Shown: piece by piece, positions 63,889-64,000 of the stretch
Layout: the number at the start of each line of letters is the position of its first letter
Numbering within the stretch: the stretch's first letter is position 1
DNA from: Morchella semilibera
Lineage: Eukaryota > Ascomycota > Pezizomycetes > Pezizales > Morchellaceae
Direction of reading: 5' to 3'
Assembly (NCBI GenBank): GCA_009192285.1
Contig: CM018610.1
Span: 248,001 to 312,000, forward strand
DNA length: 64,000 nucleotides
The notes under the pieces: model-generated
Told to the model about the DNA's origin: nothing
Databases searched by the model: none
Seen by the model: the letters and a program-made list of their open reading frames with translations, nothing else
Position numbers and translations under genes: made by a program

Positions 63889-64000
63889 TATTGGCCAACT
63901 TCTCAGTCTAAATATTTAGTTATTGGCGACTGGATTTTGGTGTGGATATCCCGCCAAGAGCTCGGAATTTGAACTCAAAATATGAACGTTCTATTAAATA
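63889..64000. repeat. second, inverted copy of the foldback element (cut by window end)
   Basis: Its reverse complement aligns over about 95 bp with 63407-63502. Shared blocks include TCTTGGCGGGAT, CACACCAAAA and AACTAAATATTTAGA-like sequence; overall identity is clearly above random but with many substitutions. Either these are two dispersed copies or the terminal inverted repeats of one element of about 600 bp. Confidence 0.7.

Larger units (their letters stand above)
59821..64000. other. gene-free region with mobile-element traces
   Basis: No supported gene. It carries a tRNA-derived SINE candidate (62625-62856), a palindromic foldback element (63383-63504) and a second inverted copy (63889-64000), triplet runs (CCA at about 60652-60670, CAT/AAT at about 61036-61072), and six TACATGTA copies (60126, 61598, 61700, 62058, 62882, plus 59351 just before this region). 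The minus-strand frame 63553-63735 between the two foldback copies is open for 60 codons but unrecognised. Confidence 0.55.

Overview
This window is nuclear DNA of a filamentous ascomycete (Pezizomycotina). The evidence is a set of spliced fungal genes with short introns (about 50-110 nt, GT..AG, often a CTAAC-like branch point just before the acceptor), fungus-specific families (CFEM cell-surface protein, MNN9-type Golgi mannosyltransferase, PEX4, PMP3, BMT6-type rRNA methyltransferase) and a split Lys tRNA-free coding layout of scattered single genes. The class could not be fixed from sequence alone. Exon boundaries given here were derived by hand from reading-frame continuity, splice signals and family resemblance.

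Layout. 1-5.9 kb: gene-free, with small tandem repeats. 5.9-7.1 kb: BMT6-like rRNA methyltransferase (-). 9.4-9.7 kb: PMP3 (+). 10.9-12.3 kb: CNOT11-like CCR4-NOT subunit (+). 14.2 kb: tRNA-Lys(CTT). 15.5-15.9 kb: small acidic protein (+). 16.7-19.8 kb: a compact housekeeping block with QCR8 (-) and PHB1 (+) sharing a 428-bp divergent promoter, followed by PEX4 (+). 20.5-22.1 kb: a class I terpene synthase (-) with no other biosynthetic gene visible nearby. 22-26.6 kb: gene-free. 26.6-28.8 kb: NAD kinase (-). 29-35 kb: gene-free. 35.0-37.5 kb: a CFEM GPI-type surface protein (+) and a GT8 glycosyltransferase (+). 38.0-40.4 kb: a large secreted proline/valine-rich repeat protein (-) whose frame changes once without an obvious intron. 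41.7-42.8 kb: MNN9 (-). 45.0-47.6 kb: transketolase with ten exons (-). 51.8-52.7 kb: GH45 endoglucanase (-). 58.6-59.8 kb: unknown protein (-). 60-64 kb: gene-free, with a tRNA-derived SINE candidate and foldback repeats.

The genes are mainly unlinked housekeeping functions: mitochondrial inner membrane (QCR8, PHB1), peroxisome import (PEX4), pentose phosphate pathway and NADPH supply (transketolase, NAD kinase), protein glycosylation and cell wall (MNN9, GT8, CFEM protein, repeat protein) and plant or wall polysaccharide degradation (GH45). The most unusual window-wide signal is the 8-bp palindrome TACATGTA, which I count 31 times, always outside coding exons, where about one copy would be expected by chance in a sequence of this length.
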